Source of the DNA: Amphimallon solstitiale
Taxonomy: Eukaryota; Arthropoda; Insecta; Coleoptera; Scarabaeidae
Direction: 5' to 3'
Assembly (NCBI GenBank): GCA_963170755.1
Contig: OY720681.1
Coordinates: forward strand, 118,305,394-118,369,393
DNA length: 64,000 nucleotides
Shown: positions 44,412-55,454 of the stretch, piece by piece
Position numbering within the stretch: the first letter of the stretch is position 1
How the letters are laid out: the number at the start of each line of letters is the position of its first letter
Made by a program: the position numbers and the translations under genes
Notes under the pieces: model-generated
What the model was told of the DNA's origin: nothing
The model's input: the letters and a program-made list of their open reading frames with translations, nothing else
Database searches by the model: none

Positions 44412-44850
44412 GTTTCCAGTTTGCTTGCGTGTTTCCGTAAATAAAATCTTGAAATGTTTTCATTTTTCTCGATGATATTTTCGCATTCACAAGAGCTACC
44501 GCCTTGTTGTTTAATTTCTTTCGCTCAGGTGTACTGCCTTGCAATATACGTGTATGTATTAGTTTCCAGTTTGCTTGCTAGTTTCTGTAAATAATTTCTT
44601 GAAATTTCTTTCATTTTTCTATATGATTCTTCTGCGTTAACTAAAGCTACAAGAGCTACAGCCTTGTTGTTTAATTTCTTTCGTTCAGGTGTACTGCCTT
44701 GCAAGATACATGTATGTATTAGTTTCCAGTTTGCTTGCTAGTTTCTGTAAATAATTTCTTGAAATTTCTTTCATTTTTCTATATGATTCTTCTGGGTTAA
44801 CTAAAGCTACAAACCGTGTTATTTAATATCTTTCATTTCAGTGGTTTCCC
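44412..44850 (-). repeat. Three-copy tandem repeat (150- and 160-bp periods) with repeat-coding potential on the minus strand
   Basis: GTTTCCAGTTTGCTTGC starts at 44412, 44562 and 44722. On the minus strand each unit reads ASKLETNT and, upstream, EESYRKMKEIS or NAKISSRKMK, with LQGSTPERKKLNNKAVALV between units. The 150-bp period keeps the frame (50 codons); the 160-bp one does not. The peptide is Lys/Glu-rich and might derive from a repetitive coiled-coil or Gag-like protein. Confidence 0.75.
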
Positions 44851-45961
44851 GTTTCACATGAGTTGAACGGCCGGAATGAAAATTTCGAAGAAAGTCGCGA
44901 AATCATCCTAACTAACTAATTAGTATCAAAACAAATGAACTTCAATGGAAAATCTCATATTTATAGTAAGACATACGGTTAACTATGGACAAAGTAGCAT
45001 CATCCTTTGATATAGAAATTTATCTCTTGTGAAAATAAACAATACGTTATATTGTTGAATGGCTGCTCCCCTGTGGCGATTAGGCGAAAGGCCATAAAAT
45101 GTTCAGATGGTTGCGGTGCGTGTCCGGAAAACGATAAGGCACCTGCAACTAGCGCACCAGTACAATGACTCCAAGCAACCGCTCAGGCACTAAAATAAAC
45201 GAACGGACGATTCCACTTAGGCGCCCACACAGCATAAACACATACACACACACTCAACTTAAATACACACATGTTCAGAAATGGCGATAATCACTACATC
45301 AACGATTACATATATTCCAATGGTTTTACACTATGTTGTAATATTTACAAAGTGAAGTAAAAATCAATTCGAAATTTTTGCCACTTACAAATACCCTAGA
45401 ATATGAAAGTTTGATAACATCGTGGATGAAAAGGTTATACCTAACCTCTTACATGTTAAGGGATAATTTGAATATATGTATACTTGTTATATTCAAATTA
45501 TCCATACGTAAATTCCTTTGACTTTGATTCTATTTTACAAATTATGTTACATATATTCTGATATGCAGACCCAGAAAATATAACGTACTGCTACATGTAA
45601 GGTGCCGTATGGTGTTGGAAAGTAAATTTTAGCACGCAGATAGAAATCTAGTCATTCTCAATCAGTGTCGAAAGCTCCGTCAACAATAGTTAATTGATAT
45701 CGTTACCAACCAGCGGTTTCATAATGAAATTAAAGTAATTTTTAAGTCGGTTTCAAATACACTTACCTAATGTTAAAATCCTAAATTGCAGCCTTCTGTT
45801 AGATAAAACCGGTTCTAGGCATGTCAAAAGTAAAATCCAAACTATCCTACTCGTTATTGCTGTTAACTTGAACTATTATAATGGGTATAATTTGGGGTAC
45901 AAGTTCTTTCATACGTCTTCAGATGGAGACGTAAAATCATTTTTAAGAAAATTTAAAGAAT
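44851..45961. other. Intergenic stretch, nothing recognised
   Basis: A GC-richer patch at about 45060-45230 contains no clear ORF. The remainder is AT-rich and includes a short palindromic area around 45460-45510 (GGGATAATTTGAATATA with its inverse TATATTCAAATTATCC). Confidence 0.4.
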
Positions 45962-46056
45962 AACAAGAAAATGGGTGTGCTTAAAACCACACGGCAGAAG
46001 TGAAAACTTCATCAAGGCGAGGTTAATAATACGGAATCCAACTTATTTTTTTCGTT

Positions 46057-46200
46057 CTATATTACATTAGGGTCATCCTGCATCGACGAATTCAGTTGTT
46101 GAGATTTAGTGTGCTTCTTTTGACGATATTTCTTCACGCGTGCATTAGACAATTCCCTTTTTCGTTTTAATTTGTCATCGATTTGATTTTCTTCATCCAT
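46057..46200 (-). CDS. 47-codon ORF in the composite repeat, basic region
   Basis: Reading from ATG 46200 to TAG at 46057-46059 gives a 47-residue peptide beginning MDEENQIDDK with a strongly basic centre, KRKRELSNARVKKYRQKK, resembling a bZIP-type basic region or the basic N-terminal stretches of some transposon proteins. It is preceded by CTTTTCTGTTACACAG, a good splice acceptor ending one base before ATG. In the other copy (58022-58145 region) the third codon is TAA, so that version is dead. It may be the 5' part of a spliced transposon gene. Confidence 0.35.
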   Translation of the reverse strand: MDEENQIDDKLKRKRELSNARVKKYRQKKHTKSQQLNSSMQDDPNVI

Positions 46201-46659
46201 CCTGTGTAACAGAAAAGAATTAAATGCTTATAAATTCGTATATAATGAGCAATTAAAGCAATGCTCTATTCTCAACGTTTCTGTTTTGCATTGGTATACA
46301 AATTATAGTAAATGCGTGTGGACGTTATTTAACACCCGGAATATTCTGATCAGTTTCCGAGTCATCCATATCATTTTAATAAAAATGCTAAAACTTACCT
46401 GAGCGTGATATATTATATTATATTATTATAAAGATAATGTCTCATACACACAACAAATTTTTTGGTTAACCGTCCGCGAAGTTATCAATTAGCGAACGCA
46501 ACACAGTCCGCGAAATACAATTTCGCGTGGTTGTACGGACAACTTTAAAGGGTTCCTCGACGGAGAGATTTTCCGATACGCTTCTGGGTCGGTTCGGACG
46601 CATGTATATATATGTATATATAAATAGACGATATGAATACTCGCTTACGAGTCCCGCGC

Positions 46660-46711
46660 TGGTCTGATGCTTACGTGCCGGCTTCTCATCCGTGCGGCTC
46701 GGGATCAAATC
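46660..46711 (+). promoter_or_regulatory. tRNA-like A and B boxes (possible SINE promoter), copy 1
   Basis: TGGTCTGATGCTTAC at 46660-46674 resembles an A box and GGGATCAAATC at 46701-46711 a B box, at tRNA-like spacing. The better-preserved second copy reads TGGTCTAGTGCTAAC and GGGATCGAATC (58648-58699). This suggests an RNA polymerase III promoter of a tRNA-derived SINE embedded in the repeat. Confidence 0.5.
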
Positions 46712-46915
46712 TGTCGGGAACATGAATTTATTTATTCATTTAAATTTCAATTTAATTGAAATTAAATACCTCTATATGATATATTTCCCTCGTTCCCTTA
46801 GTCGACTCGAGCCGACTTTACCCGAACGAGCGTTACATAGCCGAGCGTGACGGCTCAGTCTTGGTCAGTGTCCACAATCAACGCAACGCGCCCAAAGAAG
46901 TTTACACTTCAAAAA

Positions 46916-49137
46916 CAATGGAAGATCATTTTAACATAGACATATATACAACAGTTTGTATTTTTGCAGATATTTCGATTAATAACGCCAAGTAAATACT
47001 TCTTTGAGAAGTAGAAGATATGCTTAGCTAATAAGTAACGTCATGAATATAATGTTATATGCTATTACACTCTAATCAAAATTTAATGTGAAAAAAAATT
47101 ATGCTGACACATTTTGATGCAGAAAAGTTGAGGACACCATTACCAGAAACATGAAACATCTTTTATTCGAACAAAAAGCATTGTGCAAAAGCTCTATAGG
47201 TACAGAAACATTTTCGTGAACAATAATAATAACAGAAGAAGAGATATCTGGTGCAACTTTTTGCGGAGTTCTAATAGCTAGTTATTGAATAATGTTCAAC
47301 ATGGATGTCGATACAAAATGCGTAACTAAGTAGATTTTGACCAAGTCAAAATTAAAGTCTTTATGAAACGCAATGAATATGTGAAGTTAATCTAAATGTA
47401 AGATTTAGATTAAAGGATACTTTTTTTAATAAACGAGATTTTAAGAACATAATTATGAAATCAGCGATCTTGATTACTAAGTAGAATTGTTTTAGTAACC
47501 GAGACATGGCCAAAGTATGAACTCCAGGCAACGATTCAATGCCACTACAACATAACCGGTATATTTGCAGATTTATCTAGGTTACATAATGATAATATTA
47601 ATAAAGAAGGAATTCCCTAATTATACAATTAAATGATATTTAGACAAATTCGCATTTGTGACTAACGATAGATAATTAAAACGCCTGATGGGATTATGTA
47701 CAATTTCATGATTCATCGGAGCATATTGTTCCACAACTGTAATTCATTTTAACATAATTTCTGAGAGCTCATTTATAATAAGATCATCGTCAACCTTACT
47801 GTTTTTGTACTATATTTCTAATTGCATATTGAGTCAAATCATGAACATGTTTTGACTTACATGAGATTACATTTACTTTTGCAATAAGAACATTTAAAGT
47901 ACTTGCTACTCTCTAAAATAAACAATATGAATACTGAAACGTTTATAATATAAAAATAGCATGTAATACATCTTGAACTACTGATAGCGCGAGCAGTAAT
48001 CCATTATTATACTGTTCTCTTCCGAAATGCATGATTAGTGAGTGAATGATTTCTTTCGCTTGTTTACCTAACGGTTTACTCATATGATTGAGTTGTGAAA
48101 ACAACTAATCTTTATATACCGTAGTCGACATATTTTAATTTCTATACGAAAGTAGAAAGAGGAAAAGAGCGCGACGAAATAAACTAAAGATAAACATAAG
48201 CGAGGCTGCCAAGACAGTACACTCGCGTGAGGGTCCCCCGACATCGACACTGCGTTGCTCTCCCACCACTGTTAGCAAGCAGGCATCGCTGCATATTATA
48301 AGGTCATATTCTGCATGCGATAGAAGTGTAAACCGAAATTAAAATTTGACGACACCGGTATAATAGCGATGTATAAATATAATGAAAATGAAACTAGTAA
48401 ATATGAAAATGAGGTCGTTCTAAATAACTAATCACGAACAATATTTGAAAAACAAAACGCTTCCAAGCTATATATTGCTACTAGGCACAGTTCTTGGCTC
48501 GAACTAACTGTTTTGACTTGTTTCGTCTGTTTCGGTAAATGAATACTAACAATAATTGTTAAACTGCCAATTACTATGTGACAGGGATTTCTAGATGTCA
48601 CTGTGATCGAATATTCTTATTACAAACTACTGTCACCAACTAAGGCAACGTTTGATCAACTTTTGTTTATAATTTATCTAATTTAACTAAGAGGTGTTGA
48701 GAAAAATGCGGAATCAAGTAGTTTATGCGACAAAAAAAAACGATTGTTGTAACTTAAATCTATGATTTGTATTAAATGTCAAATGTTGCCTGTCAATAAT
48801 TATCTAAGGCATTACCTATTTCCACTCCGAAATTTTCTGAAGAAGAACTGTTTGCGGATGGTTTGGATTTTTTTTTATGCGGTGACGCCATAATTTATTT
48901 AGAGATATCACTACTGACAATTAATTGTCATTCTATAAACCGAATCTGCCACAATTTCATACAAAAGCGACGGATTTTCATTTTCCACAAACATTTCAAA
49001 CGAGTGGGTTGCAATAAAAGTGGTAAAATATATTAAAACTGGACAATACCTTCAAAGGCTGTTTATTTTTGGATGAATTAGTTAGATGACCAAACATTAA
49101 TTACAGAAGAAGCTTAATCTGAAGGACCAGTTGATAT
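46916..49137. other. Intergenic stretch with one GC-richer patch
   Basis: Mostly AT-rich. At 48150-48310 a GC-richer, purine-rich patch (GAAAGAGGAAAAGAGCGCGACG and on) lacks an ORF; it could be a regulatory or untranslated exon region, but nothing in the sequence decides this. Confidence 0.4.
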
Positions 49138-49586
49138 CAGCATGGCAGATATCGCCTATAAAGTCATGGTATTGTTATAGAAGACTTAAATTGGTAGCAC
49201 ATTTTAATTGAATTAGTGCAGAATATCCTGTGTGAAAAACTGAATATGACAAAGCTTAAGTGTTGGATGAATACCGCACTTGTTAACTGATACAAAGAAA
49301 CATTTCAATGCTGTGTTTTGTTATGTTTAATTATAATTATCAGCAGCTTAAATCAGTTGAATCAGCATGGTGGATATCGTCCATGAAGTTCATGGTATTG
49401 TTATAGAAGACCGCTTAAATTGGTGGCACATTTTAATTGAACGAGTGCACAATATCCTGTTTGAAAAAGTGAATATGACAAAGCTAAGTATTGGATGAAT
49501 GCCGCACACTTGTTGACTGATACGAAGAAATATTTCAGTGCCGTTTATTTTTAATCGTCAGCAAGTTTTATGTCGCTTCAAAACTG
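49138..49586 (+). repeat. Two-copy direct repeat, 224-bp period
   Basis: TCAGCATGGCAGATATCGCC at 49138 recurs as TCAGCATGGTGGATATCGTC at 49362. Downstream both copies share ATGGTATTGTTATAGAAGAC, CACATTTTAATTGAA, AATATCCTGT, GAATATGACAAAGC and TTGGATGAAT. An old tandem duplication of about 224 bp; coding potential is not clear. Confidence 0.8.
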
Positions 49587-49990
49587 TCGACTAAGGTGAA
49601 GATCGACTGTGACGTTTATGCTTTCAGATTTCCTGATCTGCCACTTGAAAATAAAACTAAGAACCGGATATGCTGTATTATTCAACCAATTGAAAGAAGA
49701 GCTGAAGCAATAACATATCAGTAAAATACAACCATTACTACTAATACAAAAGGTACCCAAATGTTAGTAAATGATATATACCAACTAACCCAAATTGGAA
49801 TGAAACAGTATATCCATTCCCTTACTGCTCATTTAACAAGGTAACTTTTTATTATTGAATATATGTATTTCAAGAGGGCGTAGGTCTATTTATACATATT
49901 ATTACATTTATAGTCCATCTCCACTTTCGAAATATAAGATGTGGCAAGTTATTATAAAATTTAAATAATCTGTATTGATTTCAATTAATG
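49587..49990. other. Intergenic stretch, nothing recognised
   Basis: The short minus-strand frame at 49578-49760 has no recognisable domain. Otherwise AT-rich. Confidence 0.4.
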
Positions 49991-49994
49991 GTAT

Positions 49995-50490
49995 TGTAAC
50001 GAAAATAACTTCACAAAAAGATAAATAAACATGGGCGCGATGACGATATAAAATCGTACTTGTAAAGAAGCAATAAATCATCTGCACGCAAGTACGGCGT
50101 AAGCAAAAAGTCTAGATCTTTTCTGGTATATTTCCGGGCTCATCAAGATGATCGACAGAATTTTTTCGTAAACTTCTAGGCCTTTTACGATGCCGATATA
50201 AGAACAGTTGGGGCTGGGATAATTCATTCATTCAGTAGTATTTGTCCAGTTCAAGTAAACATAAATAAGTGAGTGGTGCAGTTTTTATTACAGTGCAATA
50301 AATACATAAATATTACAGATATAAATAGTAGTCATAGAAATAAATACGTGTGTTAATTTATTCATAGTAGTTTTAAGTGCGTTACATTTATTTTATATTT
50401 TTATATTGTGATTAGTTTTAAGTATGTAAATATACAGACAGTTTTAAAACATTTGCACGAGTTGTTTATTTCGAACCCGAAAACGCAACA
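49995..50490 (+). mobile_element. Solo LTR (496 bp), same family as the decayed gypsy element
   Basis: Begins TGTAACGAAAATAAC and ends CGAACCCGAAAACGCAACA, flanked by a 4-bp duplication GTAT at 49991-49994 and 50491-50494. Shared blocks with 39465-39920 include ATACAGAC(A/T)GTTTTAAA and GCACGAGTTGTTTATT. No internal sequence remains, as expected after LTR-LTR recombination. Confidence 0.88.
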
Positions 50491-50494
50491 GTAT

Positions 50495-52279
50495 AGAAAC
50501 TGTCCTTAGCAGAACAAAAAAGAAAACAGAACGGAATCCAGATTGTTGTTTTACTGCAATCTAATTCTAAAACATTTTGTCGAAACAAGCCACTGAAAGA
50601 GCAAAGCAGCCCCCAGTTATGCGTCCTCATAATTATGCAATTATAAATTTTAGATACATTTGCAACGACTTGCCTTTACGGTACATAAAATAAATCGTTG
50701 TTATTATGTATAGTAAAATTAAAGTACCAACCATGCCCCTTGACTAACCATCGAGGTAAATTACAGTTTTAATTTTCCTTTTACGAGATCGTCCGTCATC
50801 CCAGAGGTATTAAACTGGGAACTTGGAAATTGCCCAAGGTTATCAAAGGTCACGATTCAGACTTATCCGCCGCCAGATAAACCGGTAATCTATTGAACCT
50901 TTGTGCTGGCACAACAAAGTAAAAAGGAGCGAGACAGGCAATGCGACGCGAACGAGAAAGGGTAATGCTCTATCACCAACGGGCGAAAGAGAAAGACGAG
51001 TAGGAGAGATAGAGATATTGCCATTTAGAAAGTGAACTTTCCCGGCGGGATGATGCGCGATAAAATTAATGAATAGGGCGAGCCCGCACAACCAAGACAA
51101 ATTTTTAAACTAAAAACGGACGATATACTCTCGGATCTGGATGGAAATTTATTATTTGGACTGTGTGTGACCTACTTTTTGTTTGATGTAACTTACGTAG
51201 AGTAAAAGCTAGTCGGTTACTCGGATGCGAAATGGGGAATTCCAACACAAACATAATGGCACTTTTCCAGTGAAAAGTTCTGCACTTTAATTTCTATCGT
51301 CGACGAAGTTAGTAGCAAGTCGACCGACTCGAACTTCCCAGGCATGGTTACGTAAAGTGTTTCGTTTTATTGGATCGTATTCGGTGTTTCCTGCTTCTAT
51401 TTTTAGTGTTCAGTCAGAAACTAGATGTAATATTATAACGCTAGTCAGGAATTTAATTATGATTGTACACATTCCACTTCATGTGTACATATTGCTACAA
51501 AAATTATATTGCATCATCAATTTTATAAATGCTACAATGTCGAGACACAATGTTATATAATGTTGAATTGCAACAAAAATTAATTACACTTTATCTTAAA
51601 AATTCTTCGTTCCAATGTAATAAAAAGTATTTTTATTGATACTTGTTTCGAAAATCTTCACTTTAATGTGAATAAAAGTGTAAATATTACTATAACATGA
51701 GAATGAAAAGGAATTATTAATTTTCTATCCTTACAAATTAATTATATTAAGTATAGATAGTTCATTTCTTCATTCACATTTAAGGCTGAGCACAAAAGAA
51801 TTTAGCAACTTCAGTATAATGGTCTCAGTCACCTCAGTTCGAACATTTAGTATCCTCTACGAAAACCACTATATTGCTCAAGAGATATTTCAGTACTCTG
51901 GTAGACTTTAAATCAAGTGATTTTGTCCGCGTCCTTTCAGTTTCTCTACAGGTACATGCATTCTCCTATGCTAGGATTCGCTAACCATACCCATGTTGGA
52001 TAAATGCTTCTTCAAGGAGCAATTACAATTTGCCCTAGTGGAAATAATTTTAATTAGTCCTGTATACGTATATAGTCAGCAAAGGAATAAAAATTTGACT
52101 GTCATATGATAGTCCCTTAGCATTGTACTGACCTTCAGTCAACTTCTTTGCCTGTCCTCTTTTCCAGCTAAGACATGATCTCTCGTCCAGTAGTATCTCT
52201 AATGGATTTGGATAGTTTATTGACTTTCCCATTGCTCATAATATATTCTTATTCCGACACCTAGATCTGCGATGCAGCA
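50495..52279. other. Intergenic stretch with a GC-richer, GAGA-like patch
   Basis: About 50860-51120 is GC-richer and contains GAGCGAGACAGG, GCGACGCGAACGAGAAAG and GAGAGATAGAGAT strings, and 51280-51350 contains CGTCGACGAAG and AAGTCGACCGACTCG. This could be a promoter or untranslated exon, but there is no ORF or defined start. 51930-52240 has fragments that may be old transposon coding sequence, not identifiable. Confidence 0.4.
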
Positions 52280-52885
52280 TGGTATTGGTATACGGCATAA
52301 TAGCACGGGGATCATCACCAGATATCATTCGCGTTTTTAGAAAGCAAAAGAGAGAGAATTATGACTAGAGTATCTGCAGGGACAAGTCGTAGGGATTTGT
52401 TCAAGGAGCACAAGATTATGACGCTGCCGTGCGTCTATATTTGGCAGCTGCTGTTGTATGCTGCGGAAAATTAAAACAAGTGGCCGAAATTAAATAAGAA
52501 TGTTTTTTGCACTCGAAATGATTGCACGCTCGAGATTCCTAGACATAGACTAAGTTTTACCGAAAAAAGTCCCAGATATCTGGCTATTAAATTATATAAT
52601 AGATTGCCAAGAAAATTTAAATCAATGTCTGACGATCAATTTAAAAAGAGAACTAGAAAATTACTAATTGAAAAGGGTTACTACTCAGTAAATTAATACT
52701 TAGGATATACAGTTTTGTAATGTGTTTTATTTCATGTGTATTTGACTTTTATTTGTATATGTATTAATGTACTTTGTATTTTATGTTATATTTATATATA
52801 TACATGTATTATATTTATATTATTATGACGTTTCCCATACTCTTTTTGAGTCGCGTGGAATAAAGATTATTATTATTATTATTGC
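52280..52885 (+). pseudogene. 3' end of a Jockey/CR1-like LINE with (ATT)n tail
   Basis: The plus strand reads LVYGIIARGSSP at about 52290, then RVSAGTSRRDLFKEHKIMTL followed by PCVYIW, and in the next frame PRYLAIKLYNRLPRKFKSMS with a C-terminus FKKRTRKLLIEKGYYSVN before TAA at 52693-52695. These are the canonical C-terminal motifs of Jockey/CR1-type ORF2. A 3' UTR with TGAGTCGCGTGGAATAAAG leads into an ATT microsatellite at about 52866-52883. Frameshifts near 52480 and the absent reverse-transcriptase core show it is a truncated relic. Confidence 0.8.
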
Positions 52886-53599
52886 GTCAACGTTTATTAA
52901 ATTAAATATCCAACGACAGTCATTTTTATGGTCTACTTATATACTAGCTCTTATACTACAATAAAATGGAAATTTACATTCTATAACTGTTATTAAAGGA
53001 TTACTTGCATACTACTTTGATATGTTACACTCAATTTATCACGAAATATTTACGTTTACAACTATACTCTTTTGGGAAAAATTAAAAAGAAATGTAAGAA
53101 GTAGGGAAACAGGTTTAAGTATAGTATATTTATGTATGGTTTAAAATTATGTGTATTCATCCATTCATGGAATTCTAATACTTCTTTCTTTCTGATTTAT
53201 GTACAATATTTTTGCTGTTATTTGAAATACTTTGAATAAATTTGATGGGTCTGTCTCTGTTCACGTCTTATTTATCATCTAAATATCAATTATATTTTTA
53301 TTGTATTATGTCACTTCCATGTGTATGTAATCGCCCTGAACTCTTTTAGGATAAAAATTGCGTAATACTATTGAAGAACCATCTGTGTGTCCTATATCAT
53401 ACTTAACCAATAATCACCGGAGACTAGATGTTGGTAGTGAGATTATCAACATGCATAACACTCATCTATAGAATGAGCACTAACGTTGCAGCAACTCATT
53501 TTGTAACTTTGTATAACTCGTATAATCAAGTGTTCCTCTTCCAGAGCCATCTTAATGAACAGATTGGGCCTGTATTCATTACTGCTTTACTTTTTTCAT
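52886..53599. other. Intergenic stretch, nothing recognised
   Basis: AT-rich, between a LINE 3' end and a mariner relic. No supportable ORF. Confidence 0.4.
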
Positions 53600-54480
53600 C
53601 AGCTTTCCTGATCACACACTAGTGATTCCACAAAGTTTTGTTTTACAGCATTTTTGGCCTCAGAAGTAATAAGAACGATGACCGTTAAATTATTTAGTGA
53701 TATTCTTTGCTGTGTAATGTTATCACTTTCAAAGTATTTTCCAGTGAAGTACACACTGCTATCATTGCAGCCATTTTTGCTACCACCTGGAAGTCTTATT
53801 CATTTAAGTTATTTAAAGTATGCGTTACAGTTTTTTAGAATATTCACTAGTGTACCGGAATGACTCTCTTAACTCTATACTTTAACTATAACATATGGAA
53901 ATAAAAGGCCAGAACGAGCTGTATTTCAGCTGTATGGCGGACGTGGAAATAGAGGATATGTGACATGGACTTATAATACAAAATCTAACTATCTGTGATA
54001 TTTGGACAAACACTTATACATACCCCTTTCTTTAGGAGCCTAAGCAAAAGCGATTAATAGTTGTTATTAAACATTTTCATGGTAATCAAAGAAGATGGTG
54101 AACGTGCATTTAAATAGTTTACTAATTCGGACTTTTTTCAGCAGAGGTAATCACATTCTCTGCCTTTCTATTTTAATATCGTATTCAAATATCCATGATT
54201 TATCGCATCATAACATCTGTTTCTTGTTTGTTGTTCTGAGCAAAAGGTTTGTGCCAGTTTTTCTCAATAATTTCTTGGCTAGAGGACAAGCAATTTTTGT
54301 TTTTGTTCATCAACAACTCTTCATAAATTTTTCATATGCATAGTAGCATTACTTAAATTTCGTTGCTCTCTTTAATTGCCATCGTATTGGCCCCTAATAA
54401 TCTTCAGCATACTGAGCTCACTTTGGACGTCTTTTCGTAGGCTTTTCGCTACTGACCACAGCGGTATTTTTCCTCACCAT
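53600..54480 (-). pseudogene. mariner transposase relic, most of the C-terminal two-thirds
   Basis: On the minus strand, in shifting frames, I read DKSWIFEYDIKIERQRM near 54190 (first catalytic region), LKKVRISK and IFFDYHENV near 54080-54130 (core), and towards the end VYFTGKYFESDNITQQRISL near 53700-53750, a C-terminal pattern of mariner transposases. An upstream MAETMVRKNTAVVSSEK segment near 54490 may be nearer the N-terminus. Several stops interrupt it. No inverted repeats were found around it. Confidence 0.65.
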
Positions 54481-54766
54481 CGTCTCTGCCATTTTCAGGA
54501 CTATATGCCATTTGAAAATTTGCATTGAAGACAAAGGATCAGATTGTTGATCGATATATACATTATGTGCGTGGACACATTATTCAAACAAACGTATCAG
54601 AACCTATACATGGCAAGAACATTGCACCCATCTAAACTACTGAAAATGTTTACCAAACATGTTATTGTATTTATTACCTTATTCAACAACTGGTACAGTA
54701 TTACTACATATATATAAAACAAAAAATATTTCTCTTGCTTATCTTAACATTAACTTACATTAACTA

Positions 54767-55452
54767 TAGAGAGATCGTAAATGATTGACCTTGCAGCTTC
54801 ATCGACATATCAACTTTAGCATGAATTTGCCACACGTTCATTGTTGTAGTATGAATATTTAGTTTGTACATAACTTCGCTAAAGTGGCTGTCAATCCAAT
54901 ATTCTGTCATTTATACATATTTGTCAGTTCCTTGGTTTACTGCGTTCAATTAAATATTATAAACTGCCTTTCCCAATGCAATAAAAGGCACATTTTTATT
55001 TTTTTTGTGTGTTTATACGAATATCATTATCATTTTTGTTTAATTTTAAAGTTGCCTTGAAATCAACAATGCCATTTACGGAAGAACAAGATAAGTTTAT
55101 GTCGGGGCTTATTTTCATAGTTGTAACAGAAGAAATGATCCAAAATATTTTCATTTCTCTAAAGACTTATAAATATGTGTCTACAAAATGAAGGATCTTA
55201 TTTTGAACATGTTATGATATTTCTAAATATGTAATGTTATATGCAATATCGATCTTTGTATTAAATTATTTGTTATATGTAATATCGATCTTTGTGTTAA
55301 ATTATTTTTAATAAAAATATTATCAATTATTGAATGTCTTTCTTGAATTATTAAAACAAGTAAACTTGCAAAAATACAATTGAGAATATGATATATGTGG
55401 CAAATACACTATGACTATGAAGCGGCACGGTCAACCATTTACGATCTCTCTG
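54767..55452. mobile_element. 686-bp TIR element with TA target duplication
   Basis: The left end (T)AGAGAGATCGTAAATG(A)TTGACC and onward is matched in inverse at 55398-55452 (GGTCAACCATTTACGATCTC to TCTG). The homology extends about 60 bp with several mismatches and includes TTTGCCACA in both arms. TA flanks both sides (54765-54766, 55453-54). The interior has only a short 60-codon frame. Tc1/mariner-type, non-autonomous. Confidence 0.8.
55236..55307 (+). repeat. 36-bp tandem duplication inside the TIR element
   Basis: GTTATATG(C/T)AATATCGATC followed by TTTGT(A/G)TTAAATTATTT occurs twice in a row at 55236 and 55272 with two differences. Confidence 0.85.
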
Positions 55453-55454
55453 TA

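Larger units (their letters stand above)
45962..46915. repeat. Composite ~1-kb dispersed repeat, copy 1
   Basis: 954 bp shared with 57906-58903 at high similarity. Shared landmarks in order are CAAGAAAATGGGTGTGCTTA at the left edge, a minus-strand 47-codon ORF with a splice-acceptor-like lead, a TATATATA stretch, a tRNA-like box pair, a perfect 21-bp palindrome at 46743-46763, and GTTTACACTTCAAAAA at the right edge. No target duplication was recognised. The class of element is unknown. Confidence 0.8.

Noticed and set aside
46466..46723. 85-codon minus-strand ORF in the composite repeat
   Set aside because: It reads through the TATATA stretch and the tRNA-like segment; the corresponding frame is not kept in the second copy.
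50843..51100. 85-codon minus ORF in the GC-richer patch
   Set aside because: Leu/Ser-rich reading of a purine-rich patch; no domain and no splice or start evidence.
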